A stretch of DNA of 64,000 nucleotides from assembly GCA_050260775.1 (NCBI GenBank), contig JBLNCP010000039.1:62001-126000 (forward strand), in the 5' to 3' direction. Every line of letters starts with the position of its first letter. Position 1 is the stretch's first letter. Of the stretch, positions 40,835-51,764 are shown piece after piece. Under the pieces are notes generated by a model that made no database searches, was not told where the DNA came from, and saw nothing but the letters and a program-made list of their open reading frames with translations. This DNA comes from CALABS01 sp050260775. GTDB lineage: Bacteria; Pseudomonadota; Alphaproteobacteria; Rhodospirillales; Magnetospirillaceae. A program made the position numbers and the translations under genes.

Positions 40835-40844
40835 AGTCCACGCA

Positions 40845-40877
40845 CAAAAAAAGATGCCCGCTTGCGCGGGCATCTTC
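40845..40877 (-). terminator. grxD terminator
   Basis: Leftward stem AAGATGCCCGC/GCGGGCATCTT-type (40850-40876) followed by a run of T (A7 on the plus strand at 40846-40852). Confidence 0.85.
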
Positions 40878-40902
40878 ATCACTTCAACGTCGCGACAAGG
40901 CC

Positions 40903-41235
<333 letters not shown>

Positions 41236-41271
41236 GGATCTGCTGCCAGTGGTGGAGATTAGAACTGCTTT

Positions 41272-41300
41272 AATCTAGGAGGGCGACGGCCCTGACGCAA
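41272..41300 (-). promoter_or_regulatory. grxD promoter candidate
   Basis: Leftward TTGCGT (41300-41295), 17-base spacer, TAGATT (41277-41272). Predicted start near 41265, about 30 bases before the grxD ATG. Confidence 0.6.
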
Positions 41301-41330
41301 GCAGGCTGGCCGCCTTGTCCCCAACGCGCC

Positions 41331-41344
41331 TTGACGGGGGTCAA
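41331..41344. promoter_or_regulatory. FNR/Dnr-type palindrome 4 (TTGACGGGGGTCAA), upstream of grxD
   Basis: Perfect TTGAC-N4-GTCAA, as at 28.1 and 28.3 kb. Its centre is about 72 bases upstream of the predicted grxD start, close to the -71.5 class I position used by Crp/FNR activators. Confidence 0.6.
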
Positions 41345-41373
41345 TCGGTGCGCGCGCAAGCGCGGCCGACGGC

Positions 41374-41631
41374 TCACTCCTTGGCGAAGTCGGGGGCGGT
41401 TTCCGGCGTGGCGGTCTGCAACGCCAGCGCGTGCAGCTCGCCGCCCATCTTGCCCCTGAGCGCGCCATAGACCATCTGGTGCTGCTGTACCCGGTTCTTG
41501 CCCCGGAAGGCGGCGGACACCACCAGCGCGGCGTAGTGGTCGCCGTCGCCGCGCAGGTCCTCGATCACCACCTGCGCATCGGGGAAAGCCTCCCGGATCA
41601 TGGCTTCGATGTCGCGGGCTTCCATGGGCAT
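41374..41631 (-). CDS. bolA: BolA-family protein
   Basis: 85 residues from the ATG at 41631 with SD GAAGGAGA. It has the BolA fold: IEAMIREAFPDAQVVIEDLR, GDGDHYAALVVSAAFRGK, RVQQHQMVYGALRGKMGGEL, ending in HALALQT. BolA proteins partner monothiol glutaredoxins such as the adjacent grxD in Fe-S cluster handling. bolA-grxD after purL is a common alphaproteobacterial arrangement. Confidence 0.93.
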   Translation of the reverse strand: MPMEARDIEAMIREAFPDAQVVIEDLRGDGDHYAALVVSAAFRGKNRVQQHQMVYGALRGKMGGELHALALQTATPETAPDFAKE

Positions 41632-41684
41632 GAACGGATCTCCTTCAGAACGGGACGCCATCATCGGGCGAGCCGGCCGATCAT

Positions 41685-42557
41685 TCAAGTGCGTCGCGCC
41701 GCCGGCCAGGAATAGAGGGCCAGTCCGACCCAGATGCCGGCGAAGGCTACCCCGTGGGTGGCGGTGAACGGCTCGCCGAAGACGAACACCGCCACCAGCA
41801 TCTGGACGGTCGGGTTCACATACATCATCAGGCCCAGGGTCGACAGCCGCATGCGGCGGGCGCCATAGGCGAACAGGACCAGCGGGATGGCGGTGACCGG
41901 CCCGGCCAGGGCGAGCAGCCAGGGGATCGCACCGCCGATGGCCGTCGCCGTGCCGCCCCCCACCGCCACCAGCCAGCCGGCGGCCAGGGGCGCCAGCAGG
42001 ACCGTCTCGACGAAAAGGCCGGCCAGCGAGTCGACCGGCAGGGTCTTGCGCAGCAGACCGTAGGCGCCGAAGCTCACCGCCAGCACCAACGCCACCCAGG
42101 GGAGTCCGTGCCCCTGGACCACCAGCCAGGCCACGGCGGCGGCAACGACCGCCGCGGCGGCCTGCTGGCGCCGGGTCAGCCGCTCGCCCAGGAACAGGCG
42201 GGCCAGCACCACCGACACCAGCGGAAACAGGAAATAGCCGAGACTGGCCTCCAGGGCCCGGCCCGCCGCCACCGCCCAGATGAACACCCCCCAGTTGACG
42301 GCGATGGCCAGCGCCGAGGCGCCGAGGCCGGCCACCAGCCGGCCATTGCGGAACACCCGCAGCGCCGCCCCCGCCTGCCCGCGCACGGCGAGCAGCAGCA
42401 AGGCGAACAGGGCGCCGCCCAGCACCCGGTGGGCCAGGATCTCGGGGGCGGGAACGGCGGCCAGGGCTTTGAAGTAGAGCCCGAACACGCCCCACATGAG
42501 ATAGGCCGCCAGGGCGGCCGGGGCGCCGCCGCGCGAGGGCGGGGTGGACGTGGTCAT
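41685..42557 (-). CDS. rarD: RarD/EamA-family transporter
   Basis: 290 residues, about ten membrane helices in two EamA repeats. It matches RarD (AYLMWGVFGLYFKALAAVPA, EILAHRVLGGALFALLLLAV, GYFLFPLVSVVLARLFLGER, PLVLFAYGARRMRLSTLGL). A drug/metabolite superfamily permease, substrate unknown; the chloramphenicol link of E. coli rarD is weak. It lies between bolA and purL on the same strand. Confidence 0.9.
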   Translation of the reverse strand: MTTSTPPSRGGAPAALAAYLMWGVFGLYFKALAAVPAPEILAHRVLGGALFALLLLAVRGQAGAALRVFRNGRLVAGLGASALAIAVNWGVFIWAVAAGRALEASLGYFLFPLVSVVLARLFLGERLTRRQQAAAAVVAAAVAWLVVQGHGLPWVALVLAVSFGAYGLLRKTLPVDSLAGLFVETVLLAPLAAGWLVAVGGGTATAIGGAIPWLLALAGPVTAIPLVLFAYGARRMRLSTLGLMMYVNPTVQMLVAVFVFGEPFTATHGVAFAGIWVGLALYSWPAARRT

Positions 42558-42580
42558 GGATCCTCAACAAGAAATCTACC

Positions 42581-42672
42581 CCCTCCCCCAGCTCTGCTGG
42601 GGGAGGGTTGGGGTGGGGGCCAGCGGAACATTTAAGCCCCCACCTTCCCTCCCCCAGCCAAGCTGGGGGAGG
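42581..42672. repeat. GC-rich double-palindrome extragenic element
   Basis: Two hairpins share the same arms: CCCTCCCCCAGC-TCT-GCTGGGGGAGGG (42581-42607) and CCTCCCCCAGC-CAA-GCTGGGGGAGG (42648-42672). Between them GTGGGGGC (42613-42620) pairs with GCCCCCAC (42636-42643). It fills most of the 223-base purL-rarD gap and has no T-run, so it looks like a repetitive extragenic element rather than a plain terminator. Confidence 0.7.
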
Positions 42673-42780
42673 TTCGGAGACGATGTCCCGTCCAATCTCC
42701 CACCCGCCCCTTGATGATACCAACGAAAAGGGGGCGCCGGCCGACGCCGACGCCCCCCTAGCCTTCGCCTGCCAATCGGC

Positions 42781-44984
<2,204 letters not shown>

Positions 44985-44988
<4 letters not shown>

Positions 44989-45674
44989 GACAGCGCCTCC
45001 ACCAGCGAATCGAACATCAGCTTGCCGTCGGAGCCGCCCAGCAGGTCCTCGGCCAGGCGCTCGGGGTGCGGCATCAGCCCCAGCACGTTCTTCTTGCTGT
45101 CGTAGACGCCGGCCACGTTGCCCAGCGAGCCGTTGGGGTTGTAGGCGTCGTCGACATTGCCGTCCTTGTCGCAGTAGCGGAAGGCGATCTGGCCGTTGTC
45201 TTCCATCTCGCGGTAGGTGTGCGGATCGACGAAGTAGTTGCCTTCGGCATGGGCGATCGGGAAGCGCACCACGTCGCCGGAGCGGTAGTAGCGGCAGAAG
45301 TCGGTGCGGTCGTAGCCCACCTTCAAGTAGACGTCCTTGCAGACGAACTTGAGGTTGCGGTTGCGCATCAGCACGCCGGGCAGCAGGCCGGCTTCCGTCA
45401 GGATCTGGAAGCCGTTGCAGATGCCCAGTACGCGGGTGCCCTTGGCGGCCTTGGCCTTCACCTCGCGCATGATCGGCGAGTGCGCGGCCATGGCGCCGCA
45501 GCGAAGGTAGTCGCCATAGGAGAAGCCGCCCGGAACCACGATGAGGTCCAGGTCGGGCAGTTCGGTGTCGCGATGCCAGACCATGAGCGGCTTGGCGCCC
45601 ATGCTGGCCTCCAGCGCCACCGCGACGTCGCGGTCGCAGTTGGAACCGGGGAATACGATGACGGCGGCTTTCAC
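44985..45674 (-). CDS. purQ: Phosphoribosylformylglycinamidine synthase glutaminase subunit PurQ
   Basis: 229 residues from a GTG at 45674 (SD AAGGGACA). Class I glutamine amidotransferase: nucleophile Cys86 in VLGICNGFQILTEAGL, and His-x-Glu in LMPHPERLAE. It supplies ammonia to PurL, bridged by PurS. It sits 112 bases after the GGDEF-EAL gene, a neighbour unrelated to purine synthesis, and its usual upstream partner purS is 24.7 kb away. Confidence 0.97.
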
Positions 45675-45786
45675 GGCTGTCCCTTGGCGTGAGAGGGTCG
45701 GAACGGGATGTTTAATACGGAAGCAAGGATCTTTCCAGCCCGGAGGGAGGGAGGCATCCGAATTCCCGTCCCTCTTTCGGGCATCC

Positions 45787-47904
45787 TCAAGCGTGGCCGG
45801 ACTGGCTTTCGAGCATGCGGCCGAAGGTTTGGGCGTCCACCGCCGCGCTGAACAGCCAGCCCTGCATGGCCGGACAGCCCTTGGCGACGAGGAAATCGGC
45901 CTGCTCCTGGGTCTCGACCCCCTCGGCGATCAGTTCGAAGCCCAGATTGGAGGCGAGCGCCACCACCGAGGCGACGATGGCGCCGTCTTTGGCGTTGCCG
46001 GGAAGCTCGCGCACGAAAGCGCGGTCGATCTTCAGCGCATGGACCGGGAACAGCTTGAGGTAGGCCAGCGAGGAATAGCCGGTGCCGAAATCGTCGATGG
46101 AGATGCGCACGCCCATGGCGCCGAGTTCGGTGAGGATGGCGATGGCGCGGTCCACCTCGGTCGCCATCATGGTTTCGGTGATCTCGAGCTCCAGCCATTC
46201 CGGGCGCAGGTCGTTCTGGGCCAGGGCGCCCTCCACCTTGTCCTTGAGTGCCACGTCCTGGAACTGGGCCGGCGACAGGTTGACGCTGATGCAGGGCACC
46301 GACAGCCCGTCCCGCCGCCAGCGGGCGATCTGGCGGCACGCCTCGGCGAGCGTGAAGTCGCCGATGTCGCCCACCAGGCCGGCCCGTTCGGCCACCGGCA
46401 CGAACAGGGCGGGAGACACCTCGCCGCGCTCGGGGTGCGTCCAGCGGATCAGGGCCTCGGCACCGACGATGCGTCCCGACGGCCCGTGGACCTTGGGCTG
46501 ATAGTGCAGGCGGAACTGGCGCTCGGCGATGGCGCGGCGGATGTCGTTCTCGAGGTTGACCCGTTCCACCGCCTGCCGATCCATGTCCTGGTCGTAGAAG
46601 CGGTAGGTCCGGCCCGCCTGCTTGGCGTGGTACATGGCCGCGTCGGCGCAGGTCAGCAGGGTCTCGGCGCGGTCGGCGTCGTCGGGGAAGCGCGCGATGC
46701 CCACCGAGGTCGAGACGTAGATCTCGCGGTCGGCGACGGCGAACGGCTCGGAGAAGGCGTAGACCACCTTCTCGACGCAGGCGACGGCAGCGGCATGGTC
46801 GTTGACCGCCGGAAGCACCACCACGAACTCGTCGCCGCCGATGCGGCCGATGATGTCGCTGGCGCGCACGCAGGACTTGAGGCGGCGCGCCACCTGCGCC
46901 AGCAGGGCGTCGCCGGCGGCATGGCCGAAGCTGTCGTTGACGTCCTTGAAGCGGTTGATGTCGAGGAACAGGACGGCCAGGCGATGCCCGGCACGATTGG
47001 CGCGCTCGACCGCCTCGGCCAGCGAGGTCATCACCGTGCGCCGGTTGACCAGCTTGGTCAGGGCGTCGTGACTGGCGTGGAAGCGGATCTGCTGCTCGTC
47101 CTTCTTGTGGCGGGTGATGTCGCGGCAGAGCATCACGTAGCGCTCCACCTCACCGTCTGCCGTGAGGACGCCGGTCAGCGCCGCCGCCGCCGGGAAGATC
47201 TCGCCGTCCTTGCGCCGGGCCCACAATTCCCCCGACCACGTCTCGCCGCGCGCGGCGGCGGCCCAGGCCGCCGCCATGGCCGCCGGATCGGTGAATTCCT
47301 GGGCCGCCAGGTCGAGGGGACGGCCGATGACGTCGTCCGCCACCCAGCCGGTCATGCGCCCGAACGCGGGGTTCACGGTCTCGACCCGGTGCTGGGCGTC
47401 GGTGACGATGATCGCCTCGCCGACGTTGTCGACCACGGTGGCGGCCAGGCGCAGGCGTTCCTCGGCCCGCTTGCGGCCGGTGATGTCCTGGACCGTGCCC
47501 TCGTAGCAGGTCAGGCGGCCGGACGCGTCGGTGACGGCGCGGGCGTTCTCGGAGATCCAGATCACCGAGCCGTCCTTGCGGTAGACCTGCGCCTCGAAAT
47601 TGCGCACCAGGGCGTCGTGGGCCAGCGCCTGCTTGAACCGCGTGCGGTCGTCGGGATTGACGTAAAGCAGGCGGGCGATATCGGTCAGCCCGCGGATCAG
47701 CTGCTCGGGGGTGTCGTAGCCATAGATGCGGGCCAGGGCGGGGTTTGCCGCCAGATACTTGCCGTCGGGACTGGTGCGGTAGATGCCCTCGATGGCGTTC
47801 TCGAACAGCGAGCGGAACTCATCCTCGGGCGCCGACGGTGCCGCGGCATCGTGATCTCTCAACTGCGGCGCAACTGCCCCCGCCATGGCCTCGCCGCCGT
47901 CCAA
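45787..47904 (-). CDS. PAS-PAS-GGDEF-EAL c-di-GMP protein, both catalytic sites intact
   Basis: 705 residues from a TTG at 47904 (GGGAG seven bases upstream); an ATG at 47886 is the alternative. PAS about 28-145, PAS about 150-265, GGDEF about 270-430 (GRIGGDEFVVVLP, I-site RASD), EAL about 440-690. EAL residues are all kept: GAEALIRWTHP, VNLSPAQF, ELEITET, DDFGTGYSS, LKIDRAFV, AEGVETQEQ, MQGWLF. It can in principle make and break c-di-GMP; its direction presumably depends on PAS input. No membrane segment. Confidence 0.94.
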   Translation of the reverse strand: MDGGEAMAGAVAPQLRDHDAAAPSAPEDEFRSLFENAIEGIYRTSPDGKYLAANPALARIYGYDTPEQLIRGLTDIARLLYVNPDDRTRFKQALAHDALVRNFEAQVYRKDGSVIWISENARAVTDASGRLTCYEGTVQDITGRKRAEERLRLAATVVDNVGEAIIVTDAQHRVETVNPAFGRMTGWVADDVIGRPLDLAAQEFTDPAAMAAAWAAAARGETWSGELWARRKDGEIFPAAAALTGVLTADGEVERYVMLCRDITRHKKDEQQIRFHASHDALTKLVNRRTVMTSLAEAVERANRAGHRLAVLFLDINRFKDVNDSFGHAAGDALLAQVARRLKSCVRASDIIGRIGGDEFVVVLPAVNDHAAAVACVEKVVYAFSEPFAVADREIYVSTSVGIARFPDDADRAETLLTCADAAMYHAKQAGRTYRFYDQDMDRQAVERVNLENDIRRAIAERQFRLHYQPKVHGPSGRIVGAEALIRWTHPERGEVSPALFVPVAERAGLVGDIGDFTLAEACRQIARWRRDGLSVPCISVNLSPAQFQDVALKDKVEGALAQNDLRPEWLELEITETMMATEVDRAIAILTELGAMGVRISIDDFGTGYSSLAYLKLFPVHALKIDRAFVRELPGNAKDGAIVASVVALASNLGFELIAEGVETQEQADFLVAKGCPAMQGWLFSAAVDAQTFGRMLESQSGHA

Positions 47905-48044
47905 GTCCCTGCTCCCGGTAAGGTTAAGAACCTACCTCTCTTGGCAAAAGCCATGCCATTTGTATGGAGCAAAATTCAACAGGATTGGGCGCGGGGCGTG
48001 CCTGCGAGAAATGCATGTGCCTACCGGAAAGGCAGGGAATCAGC

Positions 48045-48251
48045 CTATTTGCACCCGCACTTGCCGCCGTTGCCGCCACATCCTCCGGCGGTGCCACCCC
48101 CGACCATGTCACGGACGGTCGGCACGCACTTGCCGCAGCGGGGCGCGCATTGCAGGTGCTTGTACACCGCCGAAGTGGTGCCGGCGCCGCCCTCCTCGAT
48201 GGCGGAGCGGACCTGGCGATCGGTGAAGCCGTGGCAGAGACAGACGTACAT
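48045..48251 (-). CDS. bfd: Bacterioferritin-associated ferredoxin-like protein (Bfd) with Cys/Gly tail
   Basis: 68 residues from the ATG at 48251. The Bfd [2Fe-2S] pattern is complete: YVCLCHGFTDRQVRSAI with C4 and C6, then CGKC with C39 and C42. Bfd passes electrons to bacterioferritin to release stored iron. Unusual C-terminal extension GGGTAGGCGGNGGKCGCK adds three cysteines in a glycine-rich tail. It follows the P19-like gene by 22 bases, downstream of a Fur box. Confidence 0.9.
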   Translation of the reverse strand: MYVCLCHGFTDRQVRSAIEEGGAGTTSAVYKHLQCAPRCGKCVPTVRDMVGGGTAGGCGGNGGKCGCK

Positions 48252-48273
48252 GTTCGCACTCGTGGTCTGAAGG

Positions 48274-48792
48274 TTAATAACCGCTCTTGGCGCCGGTGCC
48301 GGTGTAGGTGAAGTCCCACTCGACGGTGAAGGGGTCCCACCACTTGCCGACGCCGGTCTCCTTGTCGGTGTGACGCAGGAAGCCGTTGGCGGCGGGAGTG
48401 ACGCGATAGGCGACGTGGTACTTGCCGGGACCGTCGAGCTTGACGTTGTCGCCGTAGTGCGGGCCGTCCGAGGCCACCATGGGGACCAGGGTGCCGGCCT
48501 TCTTGAAGCCGGAGCCCTTCTTGGTGATCTCGTAGCCGACATCGAGGTAGGGGATCCACTCCCCCTCGCCGAAGCCGTTGTTGTTGCCCTTGATGCCCTT
48601 GATATCGGCCTCGATGTGGATGTCGGTGTTGTCGTGCTCGGCGTGATGGGGCTCCATCTTCACCGACTGCAGATAGACGGCGCCGATCTGCATGCCGTTC
48701 TTCTCGACCGGCTCGCCGATCGGGTGCTCGCCGGCCAGGGCCGGGGCGGAAACCAGAAGCGCGGCGGCCGCGGCGGTGATCAAGGGCTTCAT
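48274..48792 (-). CDS. P19/Tp34-family periplasmic iron-uptake protein
   Basis: 172 residues with a Sec signal peptide (ITAAAAALLVSAPALAGEH). The mature domain matches PF10634: GEPVEKNGMQIGAVYLQSVK, EADIKGIKGNNNGFGEGEWI, PYLDVGYEITKK, LVPMVASDGPHYGDNVKL. P19/FtrA-type proteins bind iron and copper and normally work with an Ftr1-type permease; none is adjacent here, so the permease must be elsewhere or this one acts alone. A near-perfect alphaproteobacterial Fur box lies 38 bases upstream. Confidence 0.92.
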   Translation of the reverse strand: MKPLITAAAAALLVSAPALAGEHPIGEPVEKNGMQIGAVYLQSVKMEPHHAEHDNTDIHIEADIKGIKGNNNGFGEGEWIPYLDVGYEITKKGSGFKKAGTLVPMVASDGPHYGDNVKLDGPGKYHVAYRVTPAANGFLRHTDKETGVGKWWDPFTVEWDFTYTGTGAKSGY

Positions 48793-48829
48793 CTCGTCTG
48801 CGTCCCTCGGATTGGGTATCCCGTATGCC

Positions 48830-48850
48830 TGCGGATGATAATGACTCGCA
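48830..48850 (-). promoter_or_regulatory. Fur box upstream of the P19-like/bfd operon
   Basis: Leftward TGCGAGTCATTATCATCCGC plus A, 21 bases. It matches the alphaproteobacterial Fur/Mur palindrome pattern TGCnAnTnATTnTCATnnGCA. Predicted iron-dependent repression of the two genes to its left. Confidence 0.8.
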
Positions 48851-48935
48851 AATCGGAATGCCAGCAGTTTTTTGAGGGATAAGGGAGCATCGGGATGGTC
48901 GGCATCGACGCGGCTACCGCCCTGTTCCCCGCGTG

Positions 48936-50978
48936 TCAGGGCACAAATTGCCTGAGGATCTCCGACAATTGGCGGGCGGTCACCGGCTTGACCGCGATCG
49001 CGAAATTATGGGCCGCGACGTCCTCCTGGATCGGGGCCCCGGGCGCGGCGGTCAGGATGATGGCGGGAAGGTCGACCCCGCACGCCTCACGGATGCGCCG
49101 GATCACCTCGATCCCCGTGGCCCCTGCGCGCAAGTGATGGTCGGACACCACCACGTCGGGGCATCGTCCCTGGGCACGCAATTGCCCCAGGGCCTCGTCG
49201 GCGCAGCACGCCGCCAGCACGTCATACCCCCAGGATTGGAAGATGGCGCGCAGTCCCTGCCGCGTGGTGGCATCCTCACCCACGATGACCGCCACCCGCC
49301 CCGCTCCGCCACTCGCCGCCGGCGTGTCGGCCGCCGGATGCCCGGCTGCGTCGCCGGCGGGGACCTCCATGCTGAAGACCGAGCCCTGCCCCACCGTCGA
49401 GCGCACGTCCACGGGATGGCCCAACAGGATGGAGAGCCGCTGGACGATGGCCAGGCCGAGCCCGAGGCCGCGGTTGCGGTCCCGCTCCGGATTGCCCACC
49501 TGATGGAATTCCTCCCAGATCCAGTCCAGGTGCTCGCGGGGAATCCCGATGCCCGAGTCCTCGACCTCGATCCGCACGCAATCGTCGCTCCGACGGCACC
49601 GAAGGCGAACGCCGCCGGACTCGGTGTACTTGATGGCGTTTTCCACCAGGTTGCGCACCATGCGGGCCAGCAGGGTCCGGTCGCTGCGCACGTCCACCGG
49701 GCAGCTTTGGACGTCGAGCTCGAGCCCCTTGGCCCTGGCCACCGCCTTGTAGGCCGTCCCGATCTGGTCGATCAGGGGTTGGAGCGGCAGGGTCTCGATC
49801 AACGGCTGCACCACCCCGGCATCCAGCCGCGAAATGTCGAGCAGGCTGTCCAGAAGCTCCTTCAAGGCATCGAGGCCGCGGGACAGATGCTGCAACGCCT
49901 CCTTGCCCGGGGGGGCGACATGCGGTGCCAGCACCTCGACGAACAGCAGCAGCGATTGCATGGGCTGGCGCAGATCGTGGGAGGCGGCGGCCAGGAACTT
50001 GGACTTTGAGAGATTGGCCTGCTCAGCCTCCCGCTTGGCCTCCTCCAGGGCCCCTTCCGCCTGCTTGCGCTCGGTAATGTCGCGGAAGTAGACCGAAAGC
50101 CCGGCATCGCTGGGATAGATGCTGAGGTCGACCCAGTGATCGAGGATGGACGAGCGCACCTCCATTTGGACGGGGCGCCGTTCCCGGGCCGCCCGCAGGT
50201 GCGCCTCGAACGGCAGGCTGCCGATGGCCTGGGGGAATTGGTCCCAGAAATTCCGACCGATCAAATCTTCGCGCCGTCGTCCCCACAGCTCCTCGGCTTT
50301 GTGGTTCACGTAGGTAAGGCGCCACTCGTGATCGACGGCGTAGAAGGCGTCCCCGATGCTCTCAAGGATATCGAAGGCACGCTTGTTGGCGGCAGCCAAC
50401 GCCTCCGCCGTCTGTCGCTCGGCCGTCTGGTCGCGCAGGATCTTGAGGAAGCCGGCGCCATCGCCGATGCGCATCATCGAGCCCTTGGCCCAGAACCGGC
50501 TGCCGTCCTTGCGGAGGTGCCAGCGCTCGTCGTCAGCCCGCCCTTGACGCAAGGCGGTCTCGATCTCCCGATCCGGAATCCCCGCCTGCCGATCTTCCGG
50601 GGTGAAGATCAGGCGGGCGTCCTGCCCGAGCGCCTCCTCGGCCGTCCACCCCAGGATCCTGCGGGCGCCGGCGTTCCAGGTCGTGATTTGTCCCCGCCGG
50701 TCGGTGGCGATGATGGCGTAGTCGGTGGCGCTCTCCAGAATGGTCCGGAGGCGCTCCTCACTCGCACGGTGGGCGGCGCGGCTGGCTTCCAGTTCCGCGT
50801 TGGCATGACGGAGCTGTTGGTTGACCGCTTCGCTGGCGCCGAGCTCGACCTGGGAGGCGTGCATCTCGGTCTGATCGCGCACGCACGCCCGGCTCAGCCT
50901 GACAACTTCCCGTTCGAGTTCGTCGATCCGCGCGCGCAGCTTCTCGTGCTCGTCCTGCGGTTCGAAAGATGGAGCCAT
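48936..50978 (-). CDS. Soluble hybrid histidine kinase (PAS-PAS-HisKA-HATPase-REC)
   Basis: 680 residues from the ATG at 50978. An N-terminal coiled coil (about 10-75) is followed by PAS about 75-195 (ILESATDYAIIATDRRGQIT), PAS about 200-315 (ILESIGDAFYAVDHEWRLTY), HisKA with AAASHDLRQPMQSL, HATPase_c (VRNLVENAIKYTE, DSGIGIPRE, GLGLGLAIVQRL), and a C-terminal receiver with Asp in VVVSDHHLRAG. The HisKA/HATPase core resembles that of the MASE4 kinase at 38 kb. No membrane helix, so a cytoplasmic signal such as redox, flavin or heme ligand is likely. No output regulator is adjacent. Confidence 0.92.
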   Translation of the reverse strand: MAPSFEPQDEHEKLRARIDELEREVVRLSRACVRDQTEMHASQVELGASEAVNQQLRHANAELEASRAAHRASEERLRTILESATDYAIIATDRRGQITTWNAGARRILGWTAEEALGQDARLIFTPEDRQAGIPDREIETALRQGRADDERWHLRKDGSRFWAKGSMMRIGDGAGFLKILRDQTAERQTAEALAAANKRAFDILESIGDAFYAVDHEWRLTYVNHKAEELWGRRREDLIGRNFWDQFPQAIGSLPFEAHLRAARERRPVQMEVRSSILDHWVDLSIYPSDAGLSVYFRDITERKQAEGALEEAKREAEQANLSKSKFLAAASHDLRQPMQSLLLFVEVLAPHVAPPGKEALQHLSRGLDALKELLDSLLDISRLDAGVVQPLIETLPLQPLIDQIGTAYKAVARAKGLELDVQSCPVDVRSDRTLLARMVRNLVENAIKYTESGGVRLRCRRSDDCVRIEVEDSGIGIPREHLDWIWEEFHQVGNPERDRNRGLGLGLAIVQRLSILLGHPVDVRSTVGQGSVFSMEVPAGDAAGHPAADTPAASGGAGRVAVIVGEDATTRQGLRAIFQSWGYDVLAACCADEALGQLRAQGRCPDVVVSDHHLRAGATGIEVIRRIREACGVDLPAIILTAAPGAPIQEDVAAHNFAIAVKPVTARQLSEILRQFVP

Positions 50979-51179
50979 CGATGAACAGTTTCCCCGCCAT
51001 CGGCACTTTCCGGCTAGGTGGGAACTCCAACCTGGAAAGTCAGGATGGCGGCGGCGAGAGGCCCCGCACCCTGACACATCATTGCGCGGCTGCCCCCGCG
51101 ACGGGGCACAACATGTCGCGCCGCCGCCCTGGATAGATAATAAAAATCTAATATTGCGCCGCACAAGGAATGGGATTAT

Positions 51180-51764
51180 ATGATGGTGAAATCGGTGCCC
51201 GTGGAGATGGCAATGATCATCACCGTCGTCAGCAAGCATGATTTCGACAGCTACGCGCCGTCGCGTTCGGCTGCCGTGCTGCGCATCTACGACCCGGTAG
51301 AGGATTGGGCGGGCGACGCCGACCGCCTGGCGCAGGCCGGTTGGGGCGATACCCTGTCGCTGTCCTTCTGGGATGTGGGGGTGCAGGGCATGCGTCCCAC
51401 CGAAGCGGTCCTGGCCCGGCTGTTGGGGCGGTGGCGGGATCTCTGCGTCTCCCTCGGCAACCGCCTGTTCTCGCAGCACGACATCCCCTGGCGCCCGTTC
51501 CTGAGCGCCGACGCGACCGATATCGCCCGCTTCGCCGACGCCCTGCCGTCCAAGGGCATCCGCCATGTGATGGTGGTGTGCGGCAACGGCCGCACGCGCT
51601 CGTGGACGGTGGCCCAGTTCCTGTCGCGCCGCCTCGGGGCGGCCCTGACCGATTGCCGGGGCTGGCAGCGCGAAAGCGACGCCATCGCCGACGTCCTGTC
51701 GCGCGTCTCCCCGCCCGGCCGGCCGGTCCCCGTCAGCGTGGCCCGGTTCGAACCGGCCGAGTGA
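51180..51764 (+). CDS. PTP/DSP-loop protein of unknown function
   Basis: 194 residues; ATG at 51180, but ATG 51213 has a better SD (GGAG, 7 bases) and may be the true start. The segment HVMVVCGNGRTRSWTVAQFL contains C-x5-R-S (Cys134 to Arg140), the phosphate-binding loop of tyrosine and dual-specificity phosphatases, with a helix after it as expected; the usual His before the Cys is Val. The rest (LSLSFWDVGVQGMRPTEAVL) suits an alphaproteobacterial DSP-like family. Substrate unknown. It converges with the HIT gene at the stop. Confidence 0.75.
   Translation: MMVKSVPVEMAMIITVVSKHDFDSYAPSRSAAVLRIYDPVEDWAGDADRLAQAGWGDTLSLSFWDVGVQGMRPTEAVLARLLGRWRDLCVSLGNRLFSQHDIPWRPFLSADATDIARFADALPSKGIRHVMVVCGNGRTRSWTVAQFLSRRLGAALTDCRGWQRESDAIADVLSRVSPPGRPVPVSVARFEPAE

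Noticed and set aside
48793..48935. A second divergent operator for the hybrid kinase at the Fur box
   Set aside because: The kinase gene ends, not starts, on this side, so the box can only serve the leftward P19-like gene.
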